DNA from: Adiantum capillus-veneris
Taxonomy: Eukaryota; Streptophyta; Polypodiopsida; Polypodiales; Pteridaceae
NCBI GenBank assembly: GCA_014529385.2
Contig: CM043967.1
Coordinates: 1,431,001-1,495,000 of the forward strand
Direction: 5' to 3'
DNA length: 64,000 nucleotides
This document shows, in pieces, positions 1-11,313 of the stretch. Positions within the stretch are counted from its first letter, which is position 1, and every line of letters starts with the position of its first letter. A model generated the notes under the pieces. It was not told the DNA's origin and did no database searches. It saw nothing but the letters and a program-made list of their open reading frames with translations. Both the position numbers and the translations under genes were made by a program.

Positions 1-2845
1 TGTGTGAACACACTAGGACCGCAGGTGGCAAAATAGGCCCCTTTGAAAAAATGGATATCCAAGATAAACGCCTCTTGAAAGGAGGTGGATGAGGAGACCT
101 TGATATGCTGCTGGAGAGGGTTTCCATAGTTTTGAAGATTCTCGAAGAAGGGCCATCCCACACGCCAAACGCATCGTCTACAAATCTCTTAAAATAAAAA
201 AGAGATGGGGAGGAAAGGAGCTTCATGCCTTCTTCTAAGGAGCAAAGAAATATGCAAGCGTAGACAACGGCAAAGTTGGAACCCATTGTCATACCCTTGA
301 CTTGGTGCCAACACTCCCCATTAAAAGAAAGGTAGTGATGGTTAAGGATAAGAGAAGCTAGAGATAGAATAAAGTGGACCTTAGGAGATGAGAAGAGGTC
401 TTGATGGAGTTTTTGAGAGCTATTAGTCCTTCTTGTATGGGATGCTTGGATAGAGAGATTCAACATCAAAACTAAAAAGAGTAATATGGGAAGGAAAGGG
501 GGTGGTGATGAGATCCAAGATAAGGGATTGGGAGTCCTTGAGGCGTTGGGTTTTGGATAAGAGTATGGGTAGAGTTGCGCATGGAGCCATTTAGAAGCAT
601 TTTCTAACACGTATCCTTTGTAAGTGCAAATGGGGCGGCCAACAAGGGAGGGTTTATGGATTTTAGGTGGAGGAAAAAAGGGTACAATTTGGGCTTTTCA
701 AGAGATGAAGAGAGGATAAAGATTCATTCATTGTAGGGGAAAAGTGGATAGTTTGAGACAAGGAGGGAAGAAACAAAAGGTAAGGGAGGGGAAGTAATTC
801 TTGAGTAAGTGAGGTGATCCGAGAGGTGGTAAAGAGATTCATTGCCATACCAATCTTTAGAGAGGATTACCGATCCTAGATTCTTATCGGCCTGTTTGAT
901 AATAATATTGCAGTCATTTTTCAAGAAGGATATGGTTTCGTTCAAAAAAAACCTTGAGTGGAAAGGGGGGGGGGGAGATAAGAGAGAAGGGTTTTAAGGA
1001 AAGTGAAGATATGCTTGAAGGTGAGGTTAAGGGTGGCAAAAGAGGGGGTTGAGAGGGTTGAGAGAAGAGCAAGTGGACCCAAGTTGTAGGGTGCTCAATC
1101 CCTTATTCAACATCCTCCATTTGCAAGTTTTTTGAGGTTTTGGGCAAGCTAAACTTAGGGTGAGGTGGTGTAGGTTGAGACGAACGGAAGTTGTTTTAGG
1201 AGAAGGGGAGTTGAGAGGTTAGTTGGGTGGGCCGATGGTAGACAGGAAGGGTTTATAGAGGAGGGGGAGAGGTTCTTTGGAGTGGTAAGGATGGGAGAAA
1301 TATAAGAGGGGGATTTTACACAAGGGTGGACCGATGGCGGGAGTGGATTTGGGTTTCTTATAAGCTTGCCGGGTGATTTCTTCATTCAAGGTTTTGGCCA
1401 AAGGAGGGGATTTTACGGAAGGCTGCGTAGTGTTATCCTTCATAGACGAAGGAGGGAGTTTATGGTGGGTAGCATGGAGGGGAGGCTTTGGGTAGGAATG
1501 CTTCTTTGAAGGTGGTGGTGAAAGAAGCTTTTTCATTTGGGTTGTGACTTCGTGGTTCACCAACTCTCCCATCGTTTCTTCCTTTGGTAGGGATTCTACC
1601 TCTTCTAAGAGCAAAGCTTGGGACCTCTTGGCGTTGTGAGCCACCATACTTAAAGAAGAGGCCAAACGTTTGTAGGATCTCATTTTGCAAGAGAGAATCA
1701 AACTCATTGAGTGAGGCTTGCTTCCACACATGTAGTTGGATTGCCCAAGCTGATGGTTACACTTTAGAAAAAGAGATGGGTACAAGTTTTTTTTGTAAGC
1801 TCCAAAAGCCTTTCTTCCACGATGTCGTGGTAATCACCAAAGTTCTTTTGAAGGTTCTTGACAAGTAGGGTTTGGGCTTGGATGTATACTTTGGTGCAAT
1901 CTAGTTGAAATTGGATATTGAGGGTTTCTATCATGGCGTTAAAGAGTGCTTGTGCATGAGAGTCTTCTAAGGTAAAATAGGGAAGCTTCATGCAAAGACT
2001 ACGAGGTGCTCTTTGGTTGGCGAGAAGGTTTTGTAGGTGAGCAAGGTGAAACTTGGATTTGTTGAGTTTACAACTGAGGGCTTTAAACTCCTCCATAGAA
2101 AGGGAAATGATTTTATTGAATTCCAAAGGTTTGTCTATGGCAGGCAAAATGGGAAGAGACATAGAGACATTGTAGGGGGAGAAGGGATCAAGTTTAAAGA
2201 ACTAGCGGAGAGAGAGAGCCAAAGGAAAAGGGGAAGGTAAGGGGGAGATTGGTGAGGATGCCATTATGAAGGGTGTTGTAGAAGATGCCGCCGGTGTTGG
2301 AGAAGGAGGAGCTAGTCATGTCGAGGTGAGGAGAAAAAGAGGGGGTACTAATTTTGCCAAGGTTTTTCGTAGAGGGAATGGAGAGTTGGTCGAGATCTTC
2401 GATTGGCAAGTTAGTGGTAAGCCCCAAGATTTCTTCCGGGCTTAAAAAAACCTTCTTAAAGGACATAGTGGAGGGGATAGAATATTGCATTGGGGTGGTT
2501 ACGGCTGACAAAGGTGGGCCAATGAGGGTAGCCACCGAGACAAATCCGAGAAAGGGACTAATGCCGATGGGAGGGGTATTGAGGGTTAGGGTAACTGCAA
2601 GGGATGGGGGGGCGGACAAAGAAGTTTGGTGGTTTGGAGAGTTTGTCCCAAATATGGTGGAGGGGGGGGTTCATGGGTGGAGGACCGGCCAATCCGAAAG
2701 CGCCTTCTACCTCCATTGCATCAGGAGTGGGGGTTAAGGTTGAGGGAGCAAAGAGCTGGGATGCAAAGTTGACGACCGTCGGTATTCCAGTCGTAGCAAG
2801 TTTGCCGAAGTCGTTAGAGGGTTGCCGAAGTCGAGGTTTTGACAA
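1..2845 (-). pseudogene. Penelope-like retroelement, decayed RT and N-terminal region
   Basis: Read on the minus strand, broken frames run from an upstream Pro/Ser-rich region (2845 down to about 1160) into a reverse transcriptase (about 950 down to 1). RT signatures seen: ADKNLGSVILSKDWY (871-915), KIHKPSLVGRPI (about 610-650), FDVESLYPSIP (about 439-471), VKGMTMGSNFAVVYA (about 250-300) and RFVDDAFGVWDG (about 153-187). The order ADK(G/N), then KIHK..GRP, FD..SLYPSIP, G..MG..FA..YA and RF.DD is the Penelope-like RT pattern, not that of LINE, Copia or Gypsy. Several stops and frameshifts interrupt it. A C-terminal GIY-YIG domain, if present, would lie beyond the left edge. The boundary near 2845 is only the first plausible ATG of the upstream reading frame. 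Family assignment is fairly sure; the extent is not. Confidence 0.72.
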
Positions 2846-3697
2846 GACCAGGGGCCTAACGGCTGCGGGTTAATTGAAAACCACCAGCGCTATTGAAACT
2901 ACCAATGCTTAGTAGAAGGCCGCCAAGAAGTCATCGTCTAAGATGTAGAAGGCCGTCGTAGTTGCTGCCATTTACTGAAGCAAGCTTGGTATGTGTAGTT
3001 AGAAAGAAGTTGGTGTTTGAAGGAAGTTACGCCCAACTAGCGGCCGTTAGCTGGATGTGTAGAGATGTCGCAGTGCAGAGGCGTCGAAGAAGCGGAGAGA
3101 AACGTTGTGCAGGTGCGGCCAAGGCCATGGCTGTAGGTGCACTATCAGCTGCCGTAGCTTGAAAAAGGAAATAGAAATAGCTATAGCCACGCTCCCCAAA
3201 TGCCTGTGGTAAGCTGTCGTATGTAGCTCCGGGGTTGGCATGGATGGTCTGTTAAGCGCACCTCACAGTTGTTTTTTGCAGGCAACCAGCACCTCCTACA
3301 ATCGGTATGCAAGAGGCAGTTAGCAGATTCCACCCAAATTGGTCCGCACCCGGCTAACGCAGTTGTGTGCGCAGGCTATACCGCAGTCGTTTGCAGACAC
3401 CGCTGTAGCAGCGGTCGGATGGAGAACAGTCCGCAAGGCCTTCTGAGCGGCGGAAGCTAAGGTAAGCAGCTAAGCAAAACGATGGAGGAGGGTGTGCAAG
3501 GGGAGGAAACGAGAGCTTGTGAGAGGGTAAAAGGAAGCAGGGAGAGTTGAGTGTCCGAAACCAGAACAGATGAAGGGGCAAAAAGAAATAAGGAGGCGGG
3601 TGACGTGTAAGGTAGAAGGCTGCACAGCAGGAGAGGGTGACGAGCCAAGAGAGGGTGCAAGGGGGCATGGAAAGCCCGCGGCAAGAGGGAGTTTTTT

Positions 3698-3728
<31 letters not shown>

Positions 3729-4683
3729 GGGGGGGTTTGGGGGCGTACAGAGGGAAACGAGATAGAGCGGTGAACGCGGAGGTGGGTAGGAAAAGGCAAC
3801 AAAAAGGACAGTAGCCTACTGCGTGGAATAAACTAGTCTTGCTTGGTGGGCCTTTGCCGTACATAATCTAATAGATATTGGAGTGTAGCTGGTTACTTGG
3901 TTAGTTGGTTGTGATTGTTGTCGCCTTGTGTTTTGTTGTGGTGACATGAGAAAATGAGGAGAAGCAATTGATAGGCACCAATAATACCTCAGCTTGGGAT
4001 TTGATTGGCATTGGAAAGAAGCAAGGTGTGTCCCATAGTGCTCCATATACGACAAAAGGGCTACTAAAAAGGGCAATTGAATCAAGGTGAAGGGTTGCAA
4101 CTTGACCTACTTTGGTAGTTGTTTGCAGGTTGCACCATTCAAACTAGTAATATCGACCATTTAGTTTCGAAACTGTGGAACCATCTTTAAGACACCCATC
4201 TTATCCTCAATCAAGCGTAGTTAATTTTCCTTTATTTCAATATATAGGTTGAATTGCCAAATTGTGAGAAAAAAAAACCTGGCTATTTGTTATATAGATA
4301 CAATGATCAAAATTGAGCATGCATTGATGAGGAAAACATGTGGCTAAACTAAACTTAAGGAAGCTTTGGAAAGGAGGCTTTCAAAAACTCAAGAATACAG
4401 AAAGCATAACCAGGCTATAAAAGTTGAACTACACTACCGACCTGATAATCGTGTACGAATGTCATCCAATTGCGCAAGATGGAGGACAATGCTTGAGTCA
4501 AGTTACAAAAAAGCAATGTGAATAGTTAAACATATCGTCTTGCAATGAAACATCATAGACTGAAACTGCAAAGTATACAGTGCACGTCATGCAGAGGTGC
4601 CATACAACACTATGGTGGAGAGCTGGCACTGTGGTCTCGCCAAAAATTATAAGAAACGGAAGCCGTGCCCTGCCCCGTAGCGT
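2846..4683. other. No gene recognised
   Basis: Moderately GC-rich sequence to about 3500, then an AT-richer part. Six-frame reading gives only short, low-complexity peptides and no recognisable domain. It holds the T/G homopolymer tract listed separately. Confidence 0.5.
3692..3735. repeat. T16-G28 homopolymer tract
   Basis: Sixteen T (3692-3707) run directly into 28 G (3708-3735). The G run could form a G-quadruplex and its exact length is likely to be unstable or misassembled. Proline-rich minus-strand ORFs here are artefacts of the tract. Confidence 0.9.
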
Positions 4684-4811
4684 TTATGTGTTGCGCCAGG
4701 CAAACGCATAGTCATGGGGTGTTGGATACAAATAACGAACCTTGTAGTGTTGTAGAGCCGGAGTCACGCTTATGCTATTGAAACGTCCAGTGTTGTGAAC
4801 ATATGTCCTCC
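4684..4811 (-). CDS. Exon-like stretch, possible 3' terminal exon of an unknown gene
   Basis: On the minus strand an AG acceptor (GCCTGGCAG, ending at 4812) precedes 42 open codons ending in TAA at 4684-4686. The peptide begins RTYVHNTGRFNSISVTP and ends HDYAFAWRNT. Its composition (aromatic, Arg and Asn rich, not low-complexity) looks like real protein, and the acceptor and stop are well placed for a last exon. I cannot name the family. No matching upstream exon was found between 4812 and 5290. It may be a genuine exon of a long-intron host gene, a captured fragment, or chance. Confidence 0.3.
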
Positions 4812-5394
4812 CTGCCAGGCACAAAACATGCATTACGACAAATACAAGAGATGTGGCACATTGATTAAGCTTAAATAGAAGTAGATCTAATTTTATATTC
4901 TATGTCGAAGGTTCGCTACATAAAGAGTTATGGGTGTTTTTTGATAGATTTTCCCTTGTAAAAATTTCACTAGCTCTCTCTACTCGATCGTCAACTCTTT
5001 CTCCTACCTTATAATTTAGCCATTTTCCTATTTGCAGTGTGTCCTCTCCTTGTAGACCAAGCAGGGCTTCTCCTCATTTATGCAACTCGTCGGCCATGCA
5101 GTAGCATGCTATCATGTATAGGGTCTATCCTCAAGAAGCTAAACATGATCACAGAGACATAGAGACACACACACATACATCCAAAAACGTCGAGAGAGCA
5201 AGGCACACATGAGAGGCAAGGCTGTAAACAAGGACTTGCGATATTCTCTCCTCCCCACGTGTAGTCGCCATAGACAAATTTTGAATTATATAATCAGAGG
5301 CACGTTAGCATGGCGATGACAATTTTTGAGCCGGCGACGTGGTGCCCTTCCATCACCTGCATCCCCGCTCTCTGCTGATCGACAAGAACGGTCC
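4812..5394. other. No gene recognised
   Basis: AT-rich sequence with short imperfect dinucleotide stretches and no convincing coding signal in either direction. Confidence 0.4.
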
Positions 5395-5395
5395 T

Positions 5396-5427
<32 letters not shown>

Positions 5428-5502
5428 GCAAAGCGTGGCCACCTGTCGCTCTGTGTGTGTGTGTGTGTGTGTGTGTCTCGCAAAGAGTGGCCTCTGGCAT
5501 GG

Positions 5503-5561
<59 letters not shown>

Positions 5562-5645
5562 AAGAATGGCCAGAGACTTATATGAAGAATATTGAACTGC
5601 TGATTGCAACTGTCCTCTCTTTGCATCTGGTGGAAACAGGCATGG

Positions 5646-5679
<34 letters not shown>

Positions 5680-5790
5680 AGAATGGCCAGAGACTTATAT
5701 GAAGAATATTGAACTACTGATTGCAACTGTCCTCTCTTTGCATCTGGTGAAAACACTGCAGAGCTTCTTGGCCCTGCCAATGTTAGGCCC
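5395..5790. repeat. Compound CT/GT microsatellite with tandemly duplicated spacer
   Basis: CT runs (about 5395-5427, 5503-5558, 5647-5678) and a GT run (about 5452-5476) are separated by near-identical spacers. The block GAATGGCCAGAGACTTATAT occurs after the second and third CT runs (about 5565 and 5683), each followed by the same roughly 75-bp text; GGCATGGAATCTCTCTCT precedes two of the runs. The array therefore grew by duplicating spacer plus microsatellite. Minus-strand Arg-Glu ORFs here are translation artefacts. Confidence 0.85.
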
Positions 5791-6327
5791 TTTGTTAAGC
5801 GAATATTTTTTACTTCAACTTCTCAATCTACCTTAGACTTAGAACAACAGGTAAATTTGCCAAGACGAGCACATCTTTACAGATTATCAACAAAACATCT
5901 TGGGCTAAACCATTGCCACCAGGCAATTTGCACGAGTGATAACTACAATCATGTCACCACCAGGTTCAAACAAACAATAATCATTTGCAGCCTAAGGTGG
6001 CATCTAGACACAGTAAAGAGTGGGCAACCCAAACATGCCGGAAGCTCGTCAAGAACTTTTTGTGCTTTGGTGGCTAGCTCTGTGGTGTAGACCTTCAGAA
6101 TGAGGAAGAAGCACAATTAAAACCCAGCGTCAGTTTTTCTTGTGAGGCATGGCTTGGATCATGGGCTCAAAGATCAAGAAAATGACCTTTGGCTTACCAA
6201 GTAAATAGTGTCGCCGTTGTCCACACCTATGTTTGTCGAGGTCATACCTCTCCACTCGCAATTGCCGCCGTCAATTGATGTTCAACTGATGGTGTAGTGC
6301 AAAGAGGGGTGATGGTTGCTATCGATG
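5791..6327. other. No gene recognised
   Basis: No clear domain in any frame. A 25-codon stretch near 6133-6208 weakly resembles a histidine-phosphatase start but is too short to call. Confidence 0.4.
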
Positions 6328-6612
6328 GTGTACTCTGCAAGTGGTTCCAGGGTGCGAGATTAGAGCAGATGGATTTGCAGCATGATGCTTTCCTCTTTGA
6401 TGTCTCTACGTACATCAAGTGTGGAGCCCTGGAAGGTAAGAATAGAGGTCGAGGCGCTAAGACCGGAAGGGTAGCGGGGGTGTGACTTGGAGATTGTCAG
6501 TTGAGGTCAGCAAAGGTTGGTTGTTTCATTATCTCTCCATGAAAAGCTTACTGCATGCAATATAGTCATGTGGAATGCCTTGATTTCAGGCTATGCTGAG
6601 AGCACCCAATGT
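6328..6612 (+). pseudogene. PPR protein fragment, broken
   Basis: Two pieces of a plant pentatricopeptide-repeat protein are visible in the plus direction. Around 6364-6438 the reading MDLQHDAFLFDV..YIKCGALEG matches the common PPR phrase of the type V..LVDMYAKCGALE. Around 6541-6612 EKLTACNIVMWNALISGYAE matches the following motif (..R.VVSWNALISGYA). In an intact protein these would be nearly adjacent; here about 100 bp of unrelated sequence and stops lie between them. No start codon, upstream repeats or C-terminal E/DYW domain can be found. PPR proteins bind organellar RNA, but this piece is too damaged to act. Pseudogene or captured fragment. Confidence 0.55.
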
Positions 6613-6668
6613 AAAAATTCATGCATAGTATAGATCAGAGGATGCAAAGGCAGTAGGGTCCGCATCTT

Positions 6669-6823
<155 letters not shown>

Positions 6824-6875
6824 AGTAGATAGAGACAAACCTGCAGAAAAAGATCCGAGCTGCTTGGAGAAGATC

Positions 6876-7228
6876 GAACTGGTTCTGAGCACAATTGAGC
6901 AACATAGCGTGCTTTTTACTTGTTTTATTTAGAGCTTTGCTAAGTAGTAATCTTTAAAAAAAAAATTAAATCTAATGCCACGTGGTGGCTTCTGCGTTCA
7001 GATACTAGAAAAAGAGCCTTTGGGTGATTATTTGAGCATAGAACGGGCCACGTTCTCCACTTGTCTGACGTTATTACTCGAACTGGTTCTGAGCGCAATT
7101 GAGCAATGCAGCGTGCTTTTTACTTGTTTTATTTAGAGCTTTGCTAAGCATTAATCTTTAAAAAAAAAAAAAACTCTAATGCCACATGGTGGCTTCTGCG
7201 TTCAGATACTAGAAAAAGAGCCTTTGGC
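6876..7228. repeat. Direct tandem duplication, period about 204 bp
   Basis: The text starting GAACTGGTTCTGAGC at 6876 restarts at 7080 and runs in parallel through an A-rich stretch and the phrase TGGCTTCTGCGTTCAGATAC to about 7025 and 7228. The second copy differs by a few substitutions and A-tract length. Confidence 0.85.
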
Positions 7229-7499
7229 TCACCAAGTAAATAGAGCCATCAAGCTATAAAACCTTGGGAAGAAGGGAATTAAAGGAAATCGAACGTTGGT
7301 CATGGTCAGCCATCGAAAAGCGAGCTTGAAAACCCTAGAGATGGCCTGAGCACCTGTCCCTTCAGCTGTCCTTCTTGGCCTCCTTCACACCTAGGTGAGA
7401 TGACGGCTGATGACCTCACCCATCATCTCACCCCTTCAAAGCGCTGGCACGAGACCCCCTAATATCTGAGCCTCGGGCGCACCCCCCCACCAAACACTC

Positions 7500-8935
7500 T
7501 TGCAAAGTAACTGCCGTGTCTTGCATGGCAGAGGCCTTAACGACTTCCACCCAGGCTCCTTTTCCCCTCACAACCCTTTAGCCGCTACCTTTCTTCACGG
7601 CAGTGACCAACACATCCCCCTCCTCGGTAGCACAAAGAAGCTTGAAGCTGCAAGGCTGCTACGACATGACTTGCGGCTTCTTCTCCCAACAACCAACTCC
7701 CCCCAACATGCAAGGGGACCTATGGGTGTTGCTGAGGACCCTGCCGATCCAGCCACTCATGGCCCTTCCACAAACCCTCAGCAGGGAGGAAGCAGTTGTG
7801 GTGCTGCAGGAAGCGGTCAACCGAATGGAGACGGTAAACCGAATGTTATTCTACCTTCTCTTCAGGTTAGAAAAACTCAGAATGATCTGGAAAGCAGGGC
7901 TTTGATTGGGCTTCTTGTTGGTCCTCGCCCACCATCAGACGTCCTTCGAGGGTGGATTCGTAACCAATGGGGGGCAATAGGAGCAAAAGTAGAGACCATT
8001 CATGCCCTCCCTAAAAACCAATATATTTTTGTGTTTAAAACTGCAAACATGGCTTTCCGAGTGTTAAGCACAGGCCAATGGTTGCTGCGATCTACCCCCC
8101 TCTGCCTCTTTAAATGGAACAAAGATTACAACACCGATAGTGACGCTCTCAACCACTTCCCAGTTTGGGTAGAGTTCCCGAATCCGCCCCTTCACTATCA
8201 TAACCATCTCGGGGTCATAGGTGCACAACTAGGTAAGGTATTGGGTGGCCGACCCAGAGGAGACTATATCCCGGCATGGCACACACAAGCCCTCATTGAA
8301 ATGGATATTTCAGTGGATCTCCCACAATCCATGGTGATCCCCCTTGATGACAGAGAGTTCTTTGAGCAACCCTTAAGTTACAAATACCTCCCAAACTCCT
8401 GTTTTCACTGCGGAACGAAGGGTCATTTTGTCAGGGATTTCCCCAAGAAGAACCCTAAACCAAATCAGGTCTCTCCTAACACAGCCCACTACAAGGGCAA
8501 CACTCAGGCACCCCCCCAGTTTCCCCACCGCATCCTCCCAAGACAAAGAAACCAATGGCTCATAAAGCTTGAGTAGATAGAGGAAAAGCTCGGGCCCCGA
8601 ACAGGTTTGCCCTGCACGCATCACTGCCAGACTGGGAAGATTCTGAGGTGGAAAAGTCCCTTGACCCTGACTCAGAAGAAGACGAGGACGCTGACTCAAG
8701 GCTTGAAAGACAAGTGAATCAGGCCGATCGCACCACAGCCCTCGACCTTAACAAGTCCTCCCCAAGCAATGAGCCCAACAAAGAGAACATCCCCCCTGGA
8801 CAGAAGGTTACAACCGAGTTAGGCCCAACATCCATGGAGGTCCAAAAAGACAATAAGAGGGCGCACACTTCAGTGTCACAAGCCTCTCCAAGGGCCTGGT
8901 CCAAAAACCGCAAAGACAGACGTAATCCCCAATGA
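7500..8935 (+). pseudogene. LINE ORF1 (DUF4283 plus CCHC knuckle), frameshifted
   Basis: ORF1 proteins bind LINE RNA. From 7500 to 8576 the frame is open for 358 codons. A DUF4283-like region lies at about residues 140-245 (FVFKTANMAFRVL, then PVWVEFPN). A zinc knuckle follows (CFHCGTKGHFVRDF); its last Cys is replaced by Phe here and by Leu in copy 2, so the loss probably predates the duplication. Near 8565-8590 a frame change and stop break the ORF; the acidic tail continues in another frame (8648-8935) and ends in TGA at 8933-8935, overlapping the ORF2 start. Copy 2 keeps this join open. The start at 7500 is the first ATG of the long frame. Confidence 0.8.
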
Positions 8936-9189
8936 AAATCCTTTCTTGGAATATTAAGGGTCTCTCAGACCCACTTAAAGCTAAAAAAATTAGGGCTTGG
9001 CTCACCAACTTTCCTATAGAGGTCATTGGACTCCAGGAAATAAAGACCACAAGCAACGAGCTTTCTCAGAGACTCTCTGTAGTCTCAAAGGAACACCTTT
9101 GACATTGCTCCTCTCACGATAGGGGATCAGGCCCGAGGGATTCACTCTATATACAAAACGGGACGCCACCTGCGAGCGGATAACTTGGA

Positions 9190-9840
9190 TAAAACCCCTA
9201 TATATGACTCATACTAGGAAATATGACCCCCCTTTCTACGTTTATATGACAATCAATGAAGAAAACTATCATACCCCTATCTTACATATAAAATTTAGGT
9301 CTGACATGATCTAACTAAGTAAAACTAGTCAAAGAGTGTGTAGCACAGTGACTAGCAACATACTAAGGAACCACTTCTTATGATAACTAGATGTACCCTC
9401 AATGTGTCTTAGTTTGACTTTCAAACTATGTGCCCGATCAACCTACACTTTGGCTACTTGTCCAATTCTAACCCATTTAAATTACTCAAAAAACATGGTT
9501 GTAAAGTTGTGTTAGACTCTCCGTGTAATTTGCATCTATGCAAAAATCTTTATAGCTTTCATCCCTCAAAAAATGTACTATAATCACAAAACAAGCAATT
9601 GATACAAAGCATTGTTAGTTTTTGCATGTATTTTTGTAGCTATTGACTCACAAGTTTGAGGTTAGAATCTTTTGGGAAGCCATGATTTTGAAACACAAAA
9701 ACTTCCTCTCATTCTCCCCTTTTCTCTCCCCCCGCCCCCACGGCCCCCCCCCCCCCCCCCCCCCCCCCAAAACAAATATGATACCCCCCTCCCTTATTTT
9801 TAACTTGGGAAATAGATTATTGGGGGCCTGTCCTTAACTT
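9190..9840. other. Non-coding insertion inside LINE ORF2, origin unknown
   Basis: Endonuclease coding stops near 9190 and resumes near 9880. The interval is AT-rich, non-coding, contains a poly-C tract (about 9740-9769) and is present in both copies (about 27735-28375). Similar short texts (AAATATGACCCCCCT and AAATATGATACCCCCCT) sit near its two ends, which could be an old target duplication, but the ends are not certain. Confidence 0.5.
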
Positions 9841-11023
9841 ATACGCTTATGTAACTTGTAAAACAAAATCCCTCCCTTGCACTTACGTGGTGTGGTATGT
9901 TTTCCATGGTGAATCCCCCGGGGGATCAGCACTCGGCATTCCTCAAGCTTGGAAGGTGGATCCAAAGAGATCTGGCGGAGGAGACGAGTGGGTAGGCGTG
10001 GCCATCGAATCCCTGGTACACTGCATGTTGGTGTCGGTCTATGCAGGAGGTTCTGCCAGAGACAAAACGCAACTATGGAAGCAACTTCTTGCTCTAAATG
10101 GTCCAACCATTCTCCTTGGGGACTTCAATATGGTAACATTAGTGCAGGAGCAGAGCTTCAGGAGTGGGATCAGCTCAAAGCACACCTTGATCTGTGGGAT
10201 GTCGGGTCACCTGGAGACTTCACATGGAAAAACTATTCCAAAGGCCCCGATGCTAGAAAGACTAGACTAGACAGATTCTATATGAGTACCTCCCTTGCCA
10301 GAAGCTTCAATAGGCTCAAAGCTAAACCCATGCACACTCTTGGACCTCGACCACTACCCACTAGTGGTCACCTTGGATGACAAATGTAGCAAAGTCAGGA
10401 ACCACTGGTTCCACATGGATACCTCTTTGTTTTAGCTGGAGGAGGTGCAGAGTATCATTAAAGCAGTGTGGGTGCAAGATTTCTCGAAGGGGTACACTCC
10501 ATCCAAATCATGGACAATGGCAATATCTAACACTCAAAAAACGCCGTTAATAGTCAGAAAGAAAGTCACAGATATCGGAAGAAAACAAAAGGACCAGATC
10601 TACAGTGAGCTTGCGGAGCTGGAAGGCAGCAAGAGCACCAATACTGATACTCAGGATAAATTATCCACTCTGAGACACCAACTCCATGTGTAGAAGGACC
10701 TCACCCTTCTGCATACTGCAGCCTTCTTTAGAGAGTGGTGGGTAGGCAAAGTTGATAAGCCCACGAAAGAAATGTTTAAAAATCTAAGAAGGAAAATCCA
10801 TCCCTTACCTTGTTGGTCCCAAGGGCAAAGCCACAAATGAAACCGACAACCTGGAGATAGTTAGGGAGCACTTCACCCAATTATTCAGCCCAAAGGAACA
10901 GCCAGACGAGGCGGTGACCTTGGCTTGTGAGCTAATAAAAAAATGCAGGCTAAGAGTGATCCGCACCCATGTAGCGGTCCAGCTTGATTCAGACCTTTCA
11001 GTGTGGGAAATAAAGAGGGCAAT

Positions 11024-11313
11024 GGGTGAAAGCATGTTAAGGTGTCGCGCTTTTTGTGCTAGTTAGCACTTTCAAGTTAGCACATCTTTAAAAAGTTGTG
11101 CGTTCGGTAAATTTTTTACGAAAATAATATCAAAATTTGTTGGAGGTTGTACATATGGATTCCTTGTTTCAAGAGCTTTATACTTATATATCATATGTTG
11201 AAGATCTTGGAGTTGTAGCTCATGTTATTGTACTAGTTAGCGTATGTCAAAATTGTGCTAGTTAGCATTGTCCAGGACATGAAAAAGTGTGACACATTAA
11301 CATGCTTTCACCC
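11024..11313. mobile_element. 290-bp MITE with 4-bp target duplication CAAT (copy 1)
   Basis: Terminal inverted repeats begin GGGTGAAAGCATGTTAA and stay similar for about 32 bp on each side. CAAT flanks both ends (11020-11023 and 11314-11317). Removing the element and one CAAT restores the LINE RT frame as VWEIKRAIDSLKPKKTPG, which proves the ends independently. No transposase is encoded. TIR and TSD do not match the common plant MITE classes (TA, TWA or 8-bp duplications). Confidence 0.88.

Noticed and set aside
2604-3162. Plus-strand Gly-rich ORFs
   Set aside because: The 2604-2873 ORF is antisense to the Penelope-like reading frames, and 2962-3162 has no recognisable domain.
3354-3864. 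Proline-rich minus-strand ORFs
   Set aside because: They depend on the poly-G tract and have no domain or upstream signal.
5286-5780. Arg-Glu and Ser-Leu rich ORFs around the microsatellites (also at 17353-17718, 18301-18954 in part, 37557-37902)
   Set aside because: They are direct translations of AG/CT/AC repeats with no other coding evidence.
6133-6208. Histidine-phosphatase-like phrase FLVRHGLDHG with a possible donor
   Set aside because: Only about 25 codons, key downstream residues absent, and part of the text recurs near 7215.
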